Source of the DNA: Cyanothece sp. BG0011
Lineage (GTDB): Bacteria > Cyanobacteriota > Cyanobacteriia > Cyanobacteriales > Microcystaceae
DNA: 37,689 nucleotides
Direction: 5' to 3'
NCBI RefSeq assembly: GCF_003013815.1
Contig: NZ_PRLH01000147.1
Location: 1-37,689, forward strand
Every line of letters begins with the position of its first letter. The first letter of the stretch is position 1. Made by a program: the position numbers and the translations under genes. Of the stretch, positions 1-9,713 are shown piece by piece. The notes beneath the pieces are model-generated. The model was not told where the DNA came from, searched no databases, and saw only the letters and a list, made by a program, of their open reading frames with translations.

Positions 1-133
1 TATACACATTTTTAAGAAGCAATTGCTCGGATTCACCACAGGATTTGATTATACTTCACAAACCATAACAAGTCCTTGACCTATTCATTTTAATTTATGA
101 AGACAAGTAGGAATTATTTATTATTAATTAATC

Positions 134-2710
134 TTACTCTTTAATCTGGGGTAATTCAACCCAAAAACCACTGCCAAGATTAACGTCTGATTCGACCCCC
201 AGTCTTCCCCCCAATCTTTCAACCCCTTTTTTAACAATGGCTAAACCAATACCGGTTCCGGGATAAGTTTCATTGCCATGTAACCGTTCAAACACTTCAA
301 AAATACGTTCTTGATGTTGCGCTTCGATGCCGATGCCGTTATCTTCTATCCATAAACGGACAACATTTTCAGGATACTCCTCAGTCCGAATATGTATTTG
401 AGGTTTAACCTTACTAGAGGTAAATTTAAGGGCATTAGACAGCAAGTTCTCAACAATTTGCTGCAAAATTGTTCGATTACCTAAAACATTCAATAAGGGT
501 CTGTCTACGGTGATTTCTGCTTTAACCTCTGTTATTTGTATTTCTAAGTCTTCTAGAGCTTTATTGACCACTGAGGTTAGATTCACCGGCTTTTTATAAA
601 TTTCAGTTCGTGACAAGCGACTATAAGCCAGTAAGTCTTGAATTAACCTTTCCATTTGCTCGGCTGAGGTGGCCAACCTTGAGGTATATTCTTGTCCCAA
701 CTCATCTAATTTGTCAGCATAATCTTCTTGTAGAGCGATGGCAAACCCTTGAATGGCTCGTAAGGGAGCTTTAAGATCATGGGAAATACTGTAAGTGAAG
801 GCTTTGAGTTCTTGGTTAATTTCTTCTAGTTGGGTCGTCCGTTCTCGTACTTTATTTTCTAACTCTAGAGCATAATTTCGACTCGCTTGAGTGAGATTGG
901 CCTGTTGTAGAGCGATCGCTATTTGAATGCTGATTTCTTCAATCATGGTCAATTGTTCTGCACTAATCTCTTGGGCATCTTCTACCCACAACTTGAGAAT
1001 ACCGAGCAATTTATTTTGTAGTTTGAGACCAAAACAAATAAAACAGTCTAACCCTGACACAGCCACTTCAGGCATGGCGGACAATAACTGAGGTGATTGA
1101 CTCAAATAACTCACCACATAACTTTGTTCTGATGCTTGTAACCTCTCAATTAAAGTTTGCCAAAGGTTGAGATTCGTTTCTAAGCCTTGTTGTGCTGTTT
1201 GTTCGGCTATCCCCTGAGTGACTAAAGTCGTGGCAGTCTGACGTTGTGAGTCAAAGGTGACAACTGACACCCGTTGACAAGTTGATAAATCTTGAATGTT
1301 ATTAATGGCGATTGTGGCGATCGCTTGGGGTGTTTGTGCCTCAATAATGGCTTTATCGATTTGATGGAGATTCGATAGGCGTTTTAAAGCTTGTGCTTGG
1401 GACAATTCTAAATTTTTGCGCTTTTGAATATTTTCTATCACACAAATAAAATATTCTGGTTCTTCGGTTTGGTTTCTGAATAAAGAAACGGTGAGATTCA
1501 TCCAAATGCAAGCGTTATCTTTACGGATATACCGTTTCTCCATGGAATAACTCTCAATTTCTCCTGACAAAACTTGACGGACATAGGCTAAATCCGGTTC
1601 TAAATCATCAGGATAAGTAATCTCTTGAAAAGTTTTTTCTAATAACTCTTTTTCGTTATAACCAAGAATTGCGCAAAGTTTTTGATTGACCCTTAACCAT
1701 TGACCATTAGGGGCAACGTGAGCCATTCCTACTGCTGCCTGTTCAAAGGTCTGGCGAAACTGAATTTCACTCTGTTGGGCAGCAATTTTGGCTTGTTTAA
1801 TTTCGGTCACATCTTTAGCGCAGGAAATCACTAAACGCCGACCATCTAATAATCGACCCAAGGGGGCAGAACTAAAATTCCAGATACGAAATTGTCCCCC
1901 GGCCGTTCTAATTTTAAATTCTCCTTCTTCGACTCGCTGATTTAATTCGTATAGACGATCAATGAAAGATTTAACGGTTTTTTGTTTTCTTCCATAAGCT
2001 TTTTCTGTCCACTCAGCAGTGGTGGGAATGTCTTCTATGGTGTAACCGGATAACTCAGTCCAAGTTTGATTCACGTGCATAATTTCTCCATCTTCAGCGT
2101 GAACTAATACAGGGATGGGGGCATTAAACACAGCGCAATGGAGTTTTTTCTTATTGTTGCTAAGTGAACATTCAGAATTTTCACCACAATTCATTTGCTC
2201 GTTTAGCAATCGATTAACTTCTAGAAGTTGCTCGTTTTGAGATTGAATGATCTGGGTAAACTTCTGTTTTTCTTCTTGACGGATCAACTCTTTCTGCACC
2301 GAGAAATTTAATCGCTCGGCCGTAATTTGATCTTTAACTAAATAATCAGCAGCGCCGAGTTGAATAAACTTTACCGCTATATTTTCATTGCCTTGTCCCG
2401 TTAAAATAATCACAGGACAAGGATTTTTATTATATTTTTGTTGCCACCGCCTTATCCATTCTAAGCCATCAATATCCGGTAAAAAATAATCTAATAAGAC
2501 CAGATCCGGTAAAGCGTTAGGATAGATTTCTAAGGCTGTTTTTCCTGTTTCGGCTTCGATGAAATGGTAATCATAGTCAGCACTTTTGTTAAGATAGCGT
2601 CGATACACTGCCCTATCGACTTCCGAATCATCCACTAACAGGATCGTCCGTTGTTTTTTAGGTGGGAAATGGGGGGGGTTCCTCATCTTGTTTAAGCGAT
2701 CGCTAGTCAT
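134..2710 (-). CDS. Hybrid sensor histidine kinase (REC-PAS-PAS-GAF-HisKA-HATPase)
   Basis: Signal-transducing kinase, 858 residues with the start chosen here. Domains in order (numbered from the ATG at 2710): response-regulator receiver about 22-137 with the acidic pair in ILLVDDSE and phospho-acceptor D74; two PAS domains about 188-304 and 314-430; GAF about 447-607, with no bilin-binding cysteine motif seen; HisKA about 632-700 with phospho-acceptor H644 in SISHDLKAPLRA; HATPase about 742-855 with N box, DNGIGI and GTGIGLAIVKK. No membrane segment, so it is probably cytosolic. The open frame extends to a TTG at 2824, but those extra codons are translated 43-bp intergenic repeat, so ATG 2710 (or ATG 2686) is preferred. 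It lies downstream of a second hybrid kinase on the same strand and could be co-transcribed. The input signal is unknown; a receiver placed ahead of the sensor domains suggests control by another kinase. Confidence 0.9.
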   Translation of the reverse strand: MTSDRLNKMRNPPHFPPKKQRTILLVDDSEVDRAVYRRYLNKSADYDYHFIEAETGKTALEIYPNALPDLVLLDYFLPDIDGLEWIRRWQQKYNKNPCPVIILTGQGNENIAVKFIQLGAADYLVKDQITAERLNFSVQKELIRQEEKQKFTQIIQSQNEQLLEVNRLLNEQMNCGENSECSLSNNKKKLHCAVFNAPIPVLVHAEDGEIMHVNQTWTELSGYTIEDIPTTAEWTEKAYGRKQKTVKSFIDRLYELNQRVEEGEFKIRTAGGQFRIWNFSSAPLGRLLDGRRLVISCAKDVTEIKQAKIAAQQSEIQFRQTFEQAAVGMAHVAPNGQWLRVNQKLCAILGYNEKELLEKTFQEITYPDDLEPDLAYVRQVLSGEIESYSMEKRYIRKDNACIWMNLTVSLFRNQTEEPEYFICVIENIQKRKNLELSQAQALKRLSNLHQIDKAIIEAQTPQAIATIAINNIQDLSTCQRVSVVTFDSQRQTATTLVTQGIAEQTAQQGLETNLNLWQTLIERLQASEQSYVVSYLSQSPQLLSAMPEVAVSGLDCFICFGLKLQNKLLGILKLWVEDAQEISAEQLTMIEEISIQIAIALQQANLTQASRNYALELENKVRERTTQLEEINQELKAFTYSISHDLKAPLRAIQGFAIALQEDYADKLDELGQEYTSRLATSAEQMERLIQDLLAYSRLSRTEIYKKPVNLTSVVNKALEDLEIQITEVKAEITVDRPLLNVLGNRTILQQIVENLLSNALKFTSSKVKPQIHIRTEEYPENVVRLWIEDNGIGIEAQHQERIFEVFERLHGNETYPGTGIGLAIVKKGVERLGGRLGVESDVNLGSGFWVELPQIKE

Positions 2711-2733
2711 AGAAAATATAGTGCTACGCACTA

Positions 2734-2862
2734 GGCAAGGGTTCTCCCCCTCACCAAAGGGGGAGTTAGAGGGGGTGGCAAGGGTTCTCCCCCTCACCAA
2801 AGGGGGAGTTAGAGGGGGTGGCAAGGGTTCTCCCCCTCACCAAAGGGGGAGTTAGAGGGGGT
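2734..2862. repeat. 43-bp tandem repeat, three copies
   Basis: Three consecutive copies begin at 2734, 2777 and 2820, followed by a short partial copy from 2863. Each unit contains CTCCCCCT, a six-base spacer and AGGGGGAG, an eight-base-pair hairpin, followed by a G-rich stretch that could pair with the same C-run. A close variant (CACAAAAG in place of CACCAAAG) occurs as two copies at 32352-32437. The array lies between the two kinase genes and spills into the apparent 5' extension of the downstream one. Confidence 0.95.
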
Positions 2863-2929
2863 GGCAAGAGTTGATGAGATGATAGTTTCAACTGTAACAA
2901 ATGTCCTCACCTTTTTTTGTATTGCTTTA

Positions 2930-4876
2930 TTATCTTGATTGTAATAATTGTGACAAAGATTGAACCAATCGAACCGGTTCAATAGGTTTAGAGAGATGAA
3001 GATCAAAACCAGCTAAGAGTGCCTCTTGTTTATCTTCTTCTCTAGCATAAGCAGTTAAAGCGATCGCCGGTACCCGAAAGGATTCATCCTCGTTACGACG
3101 AATTTGTCGAATGAGTTGATAACCATCTTCTAAGGGCATGGAAATATCGCTAATAATGGCATCTATTGACTGTTGTTGATATTGACTCAACCCTTCTTTA
3201 ACCGAACTAGCAGCCATAATCTTAGCACCGCACTGTTCTAAAATTAGGGTGATCATTTCTCTCGCATCGGCTTCGTCTTCTACGACTAATAGAGTAAAAT
3301 TGGACAGAGACGGAAGGGAATTGAACTGAGAGGATGAGGTCAATTGGGTTTCCTGGTTGCGGACTGATTGGATCACAGGCAACTCAACGGTAAAGGTACT
3401 GCCTTGATCAGTTCCCTCACTCTGGGCTATTACTTTACCCTCGTGCATCTCGACAATATGACGCACAATAGCTAAACCTAAGCCTAGACCTCCTTTTGTT
3501 CGGGTTGAGGACTTATGTTCTGCTTGACGAAAGCGATCAAAAATATGGGGTAAGACATCACGAGGAATTCCTTTACCTGTATCTGTGATGCGAATCCATG
3601 CCATCTGGTGATTTTCTTCCCCTCCCTCAATGGTAATGGAACCGTCTGTCGGGGTAAATTTGACGGCATTAATTAACAAGTTCCAAAATACTTGTTGTAG
3701 TCTTTCTTTATCTCCATTAATCTCTATGGTTTGACTATTCAGTTGAAGATTGATGTCAATATTTTTGGCCTTAGCCGTTGGACTGATGGTATCAATAGAC
3801 GACAAGATAACAGTGATTAAATTAATAGGCTGAAGTTGTAGTTTCAATGTACCGCAAATAATCCGCGAAACATCGAGCAGGTCTTCAATTAGCTGAGTTT
3901 GTACGTTAGCATTGCGTTCAATGACTTCTAACCCGGTGTTAAATTGGTCTTCGTTTAACGTTCCGCTTCGTATTAGCTGCATCCAACCAATAATGGCATT
4001 GAGAGGGGTGCGTAATTCATGGGAAAGGGTGGCTAAAAACTCATCTTTGACGCGATTTAATCTTTCGGCTTCGTCTTTTGCCTCCCTTGCCTCATTTAAG
4101 AGTTGAATGCGTTCTATTTCTGCTTGTTTGCTGGCCGTAATATCGGCGATTGCCCCTTCATAACCAATAATCTTACCTTTTTTATCTTTAACGGCGATCG
4201 CTTTATGACTTACCCAAATGATTTCTTGTTGGCCATTACGAATTTGCCCTTCAAAGTCTTCTTTTACCTCAACTTCTCCTAATTGTTGTTGCCATTGACG
4301 ATAAACCTCTGGTTCAAGGTGATAATTCCCTAAATTTTGATTAAATAGTTCTTCTCCTCTTTCATAACCCAACATTTTAACCAAAGTGGGGTTGGCTTCT
4401 AAAATTTCCCCTGCACGATTCAGACGATATAATCCTATGGGCATCCGTTGAAAAAAGCGATCGTAGGTTTGTTGAATTTGGTCTAAGGCTTGTCTTTGTT
4501 GCCATCGCTGCCATGCTGAGCGAATGGCTGCTGCTAGACGGATATAATGTTGAGGCGACTTAAGTACATAATCATCTAATCCCGCTTTCATGGCTTCGAC
4601 GGCAATTTCTTCGCTACCGGTACCGGTAAACATGATGACGGGACAATCTGGGAACTGCTGTTTAATGCGATGTAATATATCTAAGCCGGTGGTCCAACGT
4701 AAGCGATAGTCAGTCACCACTAAGTTGAATTTTTGCTTTTGTAAGGCTTCGCTAAAGTCAGTTTCGTCGATAATTTCCCAATATTTAAATTCAGGAAACA
4801 GTTTTTTGATTTGACGTAAAGCCAATTTGCGATCGCTTGGGTTATCGTCAATGATTAAGGCTTTGGGGTAATTCAT
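2930..4876 (-). CDS. Hybrid histidine kinase with receivers at both ends (REC-PAS-HisKA-HATPase-REC)
   Basis: Phosphorelay kinase of 648 residues. Receiver 1 spans about 5-120 with D10/D11 and phospho-acceptor D56 in VVTDYRL; PAS about 135-250; HisKA about 275-345 with H286 in LATLSHELRTPL; HATPase about 390-500 with asparagines N399 and N403, DTGKG at 432-436 and GLGLGLAIV near 464; C-terminal receiver about 527-645 with D577 in IISDISMP and the conserved lysine in LSKP. All catalytic positions look intact. No transmembrane segment is seen. The ATG at 4876 begins directly at the receiver fold. The C-terminal receiver may pass phosphate to an Hpt protein or quench the kinase; no stand-alone regulator with a DNA-binding output is encoded nearby. 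The downstream kinase gene begins about 220 bases further on, past the 43-bp repeat array. Confidence 0.92.
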   Translation of the reverse strand: MNYPKALIIDDNPSDRKLALRQIKKLFPEFKYWEIIDETDFSEALQKQKFNLVVTDYRLRWTTGLDILHRIKQQFPDCPVIMFTGTGSEEIAVEAMKAGLDDYVLKSPQHYIRLAAAIRSAWQRWQQRQALDQIQQTYDRFFQRMPIGLYRLNRAGEILEANPTLVKMLGYERGEELFNQNLGNYHLEPEVYRQWQQQLGEVEVKEDFEGQIRNGQQEIIWVSHKAIAVKDKKGKIIGYEGAIADITASKQAEIERIQLLNEAREAKDEAERLNRVKDEFLATLSHELRTPLNAIIGWMQLIRSGTLNEDQFNTGLEVIERNANVQTQLIEDLLDVSRIICGTLKLQLQPINLITVILSSIDTISPTAKAKNIDINLQLNSQTIEINGDKERLQQVFWNLLINAVKFTPTDGSITIEGGEENHQMAWIRITDTGKGIPRDVLPHIFDRFRQAEHKSSTRTKGGLGLGLAIVRHIVEMHEGKVIAQSEGTDQGSTFTVELPVIQSVRNQETQLTSSSQFNSLPSLSNFTLLVVEDEADAREMITLILEQCGAKIMAASSVKEGLSQYQQQSIDAIISDISMPLEDGYQLIRQIRRNEDESFRVPAIALTAYAREEDKQEALLAGFDLHLSKPIEPVRLVQSLSQLLQSR

Positions 4877-4994
4877 TGTTAATAGCGGGGTTTATAACGG
4901 GTTGAGGTAAGATTAGTCAATTATGTTTATTTAATTGTATAAGAAACACTGATAGTTATTTTATTGAGCTATTCCCATTCATACAAATTTAACG

Positions 4995-5077
4995 GTCAAT
5001 CAGAATGTAGAATTTAGAATGTAGAATTTAGAATTACCTCCACCTCAAGTTGGAGGCTTGAAACAAGGAAAACTCTT
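4995..5077. repeat. 83-bp dispersed exact repeat (copy 1)
   Basis: These 83 bases recur identically at 37607-37689, where the window ends, so the shared segment may be longer. The left part (5003-5035) is a heptanucleotide array alternating GAATGTA and GAATTTA. The right part contains CCTCCA, an eight-base loop and TGGAGG, a small hairpin. It lies in the 388-base gene-free stretch between the kinase at 4876 and rsmG. Confidence 0.93.
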
Positions 5078-5264
5078 CTTTTCATCCCCTTAAAATAGGA
5101 GGCTTGGAACCCTTTTTTTCGGTCATTTAGTCTCAATGTTATTACATTTTCCATACAATTTACTACGGCACGCTGAAGCCCCTTATTCCTTTTCTTGAAA
5201 TAATACTAATTTTTAACAGTTAATAGAGATTTCAAAGACCTAACATCCTAATTCAGATTATACC
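5078..5264. other. Gene-free segment, possible mobile-element remnant
   Basis: No convincing reading frame is present. A second GGAGGCTTG motif at about 5098 echoes the one inside the 83-bp repeat just to the left. The segment may be the rest of a degenerate small mobile element whose end is the 83-bp repeat, but no transposase sequence supports this directly. Confidence 0.3.
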
Positions 5265-5990
5265 TTATAAGGGTTTTTGTTTGGGAATACCGACGCTACG
5301 AGGAAATTGCCTAGGGGTTGAAATTACTTTTTTGAGGTAAATAAAATGACGGACACTTTGAGTCAAGGGAGTCTGAAACTGCTTAACTAAAATAATCTTT
5401 CCTCCTAATTGTTTGAGAGCAGTTTGCAAGTTTGATTCTTCTGCTTTTGTCCAGTTTCCCCGATATAAAACACCGATTCCTCCCACTTTGAGAAAAGGTA
5501 AAACATATTCAGCACAGACAGAAGGTTCTCCCACGGCACGAATTAACCCTAAATCGTAAGTTTCTCTATGTTGTTGTAAATGTCCTATATCTTCCGCGCG
5601 ACCGATAACTGTTTGACAATTGGATAATTTTAAGGCATCTAAAAAGAGATTAATGACCTTTATCTTTTTCTGAGTTGAATCTAATAAGCTTAGTTGCCAA
5701 TGAGGAAAAATAATACTAATCGGCAGACCGGGAAAACCTGCCCCTGTTCCTATGTCAATGACTTTTAATGAATCTTTATAGGGTAAAAAATCTAAACCAA
5801 TAACACCAGCTAAAGAGTCCCATAGATGTTTTTCCCAGAAGTCTTGGGGATCAGTTATTCGAGTTAAATTAATTTGACGATTAATTAAGAGAATTTCTTG
5901 ATATAATTGTTCCCATTTTTCTAATTGTTTTTCTGTGGGTTGCCATTGTAAACTATTTTGCCAAGTATCTTCAAAAGTTGGTAATTTCAT
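5265..5990 (-). CDS. rsmG: 16S rRNA (guanine-N7)-methyltransferase RsmG (GidB)
   Basis: Methylates N7 of the guanine at position 527 (E. coli numbering) of 16S rRNA with S-adenosylmethionine; cytosolic. The 241-residue protein has the usual family length plus a slightly extended basic C-terminus. The Rossmann SAM-binding motif VIDIGTGAGFPGLP lies at about 77-90, preceded by the family block NLTRITDPQDFWEKHLWDSL (41-60), and followed by LGLIRAVGE, typical of GidB. The ATG at 5990 is the only reasonable start. It stands alone between a repeat-rich gap and a pseudogene, so it is probably transcribed by itself or from further upstream. Confidence 0.96.
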   Translation of the reverse strand: MKLPTFEDTWQNSLQWQPTEKQLEKWEQLYQEILLINRQINLTRITDPQDFWEKHLWDSLAGVIGLDFLPYKDSLKVIDIGTGAGFPGLPISIIFPHWQLSLLDSTQKKIKVINLFLDALKLSNCQTVIGRAEDIGHLQQHRETYDLGLIRAVGEPSVCAEYVLPFLKVGGIGVLYRGNWTKAEESNLQTALKQLGGKIILVKQFQTPLTQSVRHFIYLKKVISTPRQFPRSVGIPKQKPL

Positions 5991-6011
5991 TAATGAAATA
6001 ATAGTATTTTC

Positions 6012-6236
6012 TTACAGTTTGCTATTGATTGGATACCAATCTTCATCTAAGAGATGATCAAACCATCCGTTAGGTAATTGAGTGGGATAGTCAGATTCTT
6101 TACGCTTAATAACTTTTTTCCCATCTGCACGTTTTCCTTCTTTAATGGCTAATTTTCTGGCTTTAGGATAAACCCTTTCTACTGCATCGGGTAAATAACG
6201 ACGTAATGATCCTGATTTTTCTAAACTCGACGAATA
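6012..6236 (-). pseudogene. DUF29 family protein, C-terminal fragment without a start
   Basis: The minus strand is open from a stop codon at 6237-6239 to TAA at 6012-6014, about 74 codons, with no ATG or usable alternative start at the head. The translation contains SLRRYLPDAVERVYPKARKL and ends DEDWYPINSKL, which resembles the C-terminal half of DUF29 proteins, a family common in cyanobacteria (recognised from memory). The N-terminal half is missing. The fragment abuts the 3' end of the calcium ATPase gene by six bases, suggesting a deletion joined the two. DUF29 function is not established. Confidence 0.7.
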
Positions 6237-6242
6237 TTAATA

Positions 6243-9098
6243 TTAATGTTTAATTTTTCGATAAACTCGTAAGAGAATTTTCTCAAATTCTACCCAAACA
6301 AACATCAAACTACTAAACAGTAAACAGATAACTAATTGTTCTCCTGTTAACACGGTGGTGTTAAAGAAAGCCCGTAACGGAGCCACATAAACTAACATTA
6401 ATTGTAGAGTGGTGGTAACAATAACTGCCCCCCAAAGATAAGGGTTAGAAAAAGGATTCATTTCAATAGCCAAACGAGTGGTCGAACGAGCTGCGATCGC
6501 ATGGCCCATCTGTGCAATACATAGGGTAGTAAAGACCATGGTTTTCCAACTTTCGGGGTCATTACCCGGTTGTTGAGACTCATTGAAAGCCCAAGACATC
6601 AAAGCAATGGTAATAATCGAGAAAACAATCCCAATGCGGACAATATAAAACCCTAACCCACGGGCAAAAATACTCTCTTTGGGACTAAAAGGAGGCCGTT
6701 CCATAATATGGGGATCAGCCGGTTCGACTGCCAAGGCTAACGCCGGTAAACCATCGGTAACGAGGTTCATCCAGAGAATTTGTAGGGGGATTAAAGGAAC
6801 CCCAGACAGTCCCATTAAAGGGGCTGCCGCAATGGTGATTACTTCCCCCACATTACTGCCTAAAATATACTTAATAAAATGACGAATATTGCTATACACT
6901 ACCCGTCCCTCTTCTGTGGCGGCCACGATGGTGGCAAAATTATCATCTAGCAAGACCATATCACTGGCCTCCTTGCTCACATCCGTGCCAGTAATGCCCA
7001 TAGCGATGCCGATATCGGCTTGTTTGAGTGCGGGGGCATCATTAACCCCGTCGCCGGTCATAGCCACAAATTTGTTGCGCTTCTGCAAGGCTTGGACAAT
7101 GCGTAATTTATGTTCAGGAGAGACACGGGCGTAAACACTGACGGTTTCTACCTCTTGCTCTAACTGGGGTTGAGATATTCTTTCTAATTCCCGTCCCGTC
7201 AAAACTCGATCCTCTGGTAGCACAATACCCAACTGTTGAGCGATCGCTTGGGCGGTGAGTTGATGGTCTCCTGTAATCATGATGGGACGAATACCAGCAG
7301 CCCGACATTTTGCCACTGCGGTTTTCACTTCGGGCCGGGGTGCATCCATCATTCCCACTAACCCTAACCAAATTAACCCTTGTTCGGCTTCGTCTGCTTC
7401 GGTTGCGTCAGGGATTTGTTTGAGGGGTTTATAGGCGAACCCTAACACCCTTAAAGCCCGCTTAGCCATACCATTATTCCCCCGTAACACCTGTTCTCGG
7501 TGTTCTTGGGTCAAGGGTTGAACCCGTTGCCCTTGCTGATAATAGTCGCATCTTTCTAAAATTAATTCGGGTGAACCCTTAGTTAATAAGAGATAATCAT
7601 CATCTGGCTGACTTTGCCAACTGGGCCAGCGATCGCTGGTTTGATTCGCTTGAGAAATAATACTCATGCGTTTGCGTTCGGAAGAAAAGGGAAATTCTCC
7701 GACCCTTGCATATTGTTGTTCTAACGCTGACTGTTCAAGTCCTGCTTTTCCCCCTAAAACCAGTAACGATGCTTCTGTGGGGTCACCGATAATCGTCCAG
7801 TCTCCTGCTTCTTGGGACAAATGGGCATCATTACATAACACCCCTGTCAATAATAACGCTTGTAATCCTCCATACCGACTACAATTAATGCTACTTTTGG
7901 CCTCGCTACAAATAAACTCTCCCGATGGTTCGTATCCTGTCCCTGTGACTTGATAGTTCCCTTCGAGGGTTTCGACTTCTTGAACCACCATTTTATTTTG
8001 GGTCAACGTTCCGGTTTTATCTGAACAAATAACGTTAACCGATCCCAAGGTTTCGACGGCCGGGAGTTTACGAATTAGAGCGTGACGCTTAACCATGCGT
8101 TGGGTTCCCAGGGCCAAGGTCACGGTAATAACGGCCGGTAACCCTTCCGGAACCACGGCAACGGCCATACTTAGGGAAATTTCGATTAGTTCTTGTAGTA
8201 GTCCCCAACCGGCTCTGAGTACCCCACCCACAACCACCACTGCAACTAAGATTAATGAACCGGTTACTAAGACGTTTCCTAACTGGGTCATGCGTTGCTG
8301 TAAGGGGGTGTCTTCTGTTTCCACCGATTGAAGCATTTCGGCGATTTTCCCCAGTTCTGTGTCCATTCCTGTGCCGGTAACCACCACTTTTGCCCGACCT
8401 TGGATTACTTCGGTGCCGGTAAAGACCATATTTGTGCGATCGCCGATGGGGGTTTCTTCTTCTAACCCTTGGCTTAAGGTATTTTTGTCAACGGCGTGGG
8501 CTTCTCCGGTTAGGGCTGACTCTCGAATTTGCAGATGAGAGCCGTCTATAATTTGACCATCAGCACAAAGGGTGTCCCCTGCTTCAATTAAAATGATATC
8601 CCCTGGAACTAAAAAGGGTGCGTCTACTTCTTGACGTTTTCCATCTCTAATCACTTGAACCCTAGGAGAAGATAGCTTTTTTAAGGCGGCCAGGGCTTTT
8701 TCGGCGCGGGTTTCTTGTAAATAGCCTAATAGTCCGTTTAAGATAACAATGGAAAAGATGGCGATGGTATCTTTAAAAGGAACACCCCCCTTAGTCGTGC
8801 CACTGTTTCGTAATTCAACAATATCTAAAATACCGGAAATAATAGCCACTACGATCAGCATAATTAACATGATGTTCGTAAACTGATCGAGTAGTATTTC
8901 CCAGTTACTACGGCCGGCCGTTTCTTCTATTTCGTTAGGGCCATAATGTTTTTGTCGTTGATTAACACTTTCTGTGTCTAAACCCGTTTGGGGGTTCGTT
9001 CCCAGGGTGTCTAGGGTTTTGGCTACCGAATAAGTATGCCAAGATTGTTTACGTTGCGGTAGGGTATGGGCAGAATAGGATCGGGTCACAGGAACCAA
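6243..9098 (-). CDS. pacL: P-type calcium-transporting ATPase (PacL/SERCA-like, type IIA)
   Basis: ATP-driven cation pump of the inner membrane, 951 residues, close to the family length. Visible landmarks: N-terminal cation-ATPase domain about 20-90; actuator motif TGEA 197-200; M4 motif VVPEGLP about 315-321, as in SERCA-type calcium pumps; phosphorylation site D360 in CSDKTGTLT; hinge TGDGVNDAP about 681-689; M6 motif NLVTDG 779-784 with the ligand positions N and D; and a C-terminal hydrophobic block of further helices to 951. The combination of PEGLP in M4 and NxxTDG in M6 fits a calcium pump rather than a heavy-metal or sodium/potassium pump. An ATG at 9098 gives a typical short N-terminus. 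The gene is monocistronic in appearance, with a DUF29 fragment directly behind it. Confidence 0.93.
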   Translation of the reverse strand: MVPVTRSYSAHTLPQRKQSWHTYSVAKTLDTLGTNPQTGLDTESVNQRQKHYGPNEIEETAGRSNWEILLDQFTNIMLIMLIVVAIISGILDIVELRNSGTTKGGVPFKDTIAIFSIVILNGLLGYLQETRAEKALAALKKLSSPRVQVIRDGKRQEVDAPFLVPGDIILIEAGDTLCADGQIIDGSHLQIRESALTGEAHAVDKNTLSQGLEEETPIGDRTNMVFTGTEVIQGRAKVVVTGTGMDTELGKIAEMLQSVETEDTPLQQRMTQLGNVLVTGSLILVAVVVVGGVLRAGWGLLQELIEISLSMAVAVVPEGLPAVITVTLALGTQRMVKRHALIRKLPAVETLGSVNVICSDKTGTLTQNKMVVQEVETLEGNYQVTGTGYEPSGEFICSEAKSSINCSRYGGLQALLLTGVLCNDAHLSQEAGDWTIIGDPTEASLLVLGGKAGLEQSALEQQYARVGEFPFSSERKRMSIISQANQTSDRWPSWQSQPDDDYLLLTKGSPELILERCDYYQQGQRVQPLTQEHREQVLRGNNGMAKRALRVLGFAYKPLKQIPDATEADEAEQGLIWLGLVGMMDAPRPEVKTAVAKCRAAGIRPIMITGDHQLTAQAIAQQLGIVLPEDRVLTGRELERISQPQLEQEVETVSVYARVSPEHKLRIVQALQKRNKFVAMTGDGVNDAPALKQADIGIAMGITGTDVSKEASDMVLLDDNFATIVAATEEGRVVYSNIRHFIKYILGSNVGEVITIAAAPLMGLSGVPLIPLQILWMNLVTDGLPALALAVEPADPHIMERPPFSPKESIFARGLGFYIVRIGIVFSIITIALMSWAFNESQQPGNDPESWKTMVFTTLCIAQMGHAIAARSTTRLAIEMNPFSNPYLWGAVIVTTTLQLMLVYVAPLRAFFNTTVLTGEQLVICLLFSSLMFVWVEFEKILLRVYRKIKH

Positions 9099-9274
9099 GG
9101 TCAGTTATATAGTCTACTGTTCTTGATTTTACTGTTAACTTTTGAAAATGTTACCCTTTATCACAAAATTGTAAACTCTCTTGCTTTTTATTAACTTAAA
9201 TCTTTAAAAATAGTTAAACTTTCTTCAGTTTTTTTTATCTCTAATCTGGGTTTAAAATTTGAGATTGAATATAA

Positions 9275-9445
9275 CTATAGAACAGCGATCGCAAAACGAG
9301 AAATCATGAATCTGAATCCACCAGTCTCATCCATCGGTAGGCCCATGTTATCGTAAATGAGGGTTGCTTGAGTAGAATTACTCCCCAATAGAAAGGTTGC
9401 AGATGCACCAACAAGAGTTAAAGCAGTAATAATGGTTTTGTTCAT
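9275..9445 (-). CDS. Short signal-peptide protein, probably truncated secreted protein
   Basis: A 56-codon frame starts with ATG at 9445 and ends with TAG at 9275-9277. It begins MNKTIITALTLVGASATFLL, a positively charged then hydrophobic stretch, with a plausible cleavage after STQA near residue 27. The next residues, TLIYDNMGLP, resemble the mature start of cyanobacterial PEP-CTERM/choice-of-anchor secreted proteins. After about 20 more residues the frame stops, far short of such proteins (usually about 200 residues). It is either a very small exported peptide or the head of a decayed gene. The 176 bases between it and the ATPase gene show no continuation that I could recognise. Confidence 0.45.
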   Translation of the reverse strand: MNKTIITALTLVGASATFLLGSNSTQATLIYDNMGLPMDETGGFRFMISRFAIAVL

Positions 9446-9518
9446 AGTTTATTTTTCGGTTAATCTACAATAGGATGATTAATTGTAAACCTTCATTTTG
9501 TAATATGCTAACCTCGAT

Positions 9519-9713
9519 ATGACCCCTAAAGAATCTCTATTAGAAGAAATTGAAGAAATTCCTGAAGCTTTTGTACCTGAAGTCTTGAAGTTTATCGAGT
9601 ATCTTAAATACAAACATCAACAAGAGATGTTACAAACGACTTTACTCTCTCAATCAAAACTTGCTAAAGATTGGTCAACTCCTTCAGAAGATGAAGCATG
9701 GCAAAATTTGTAA
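9519..9713 (+). CDS. Antitoxin of a MazF-type module (DUF2281-like)
   Basis: A 64-residue acidic protein with the amphipathic N-terminal segment EEIPEAFVPEVLKFIEYLK seen in DUF2281-type antitoxins, followed by a polar tail ending TPSEDEAWQNL. Such proteins bind the partner toxin through the tail and usually repress their own promoter. The gene overlaps the MazF-like gene by 16 bases in a different frame, the compact arrangement expected of a type II toxin-antitoxin pair. No clear ribosome binding site precedes the ATG at 9519. A related but solitary protein is encoded at 14395-14622. Confidence 0.75.
   Translation: MTPKESLLEEIEEIPEAFVPEVLKFIEYLKYKHQQEMLQTTLLSQSKLAKDWSTPSEDEAWQNL

Noticed and set aside
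2734-2862. CRISPR-like array
   Set aside because: The 43-bp units are directly adjacent with no unique spacers, and no cas genes are present.
2809-3006. Minus-strand frame of 65 codons whose end reads like translated 43-bp repeat
   Set aside because: It overlaps the 3' end of the receiver-ended kinase gene in another frame and the rest is intergenic repeat; no family resemblance.
7114-8331. Several 60-95 codon frames antisense to the calcium ATPase
   Set aside because: They lie entirely within a well-conserved gene, lack recognisable domains and show low-complexity shadow composition.
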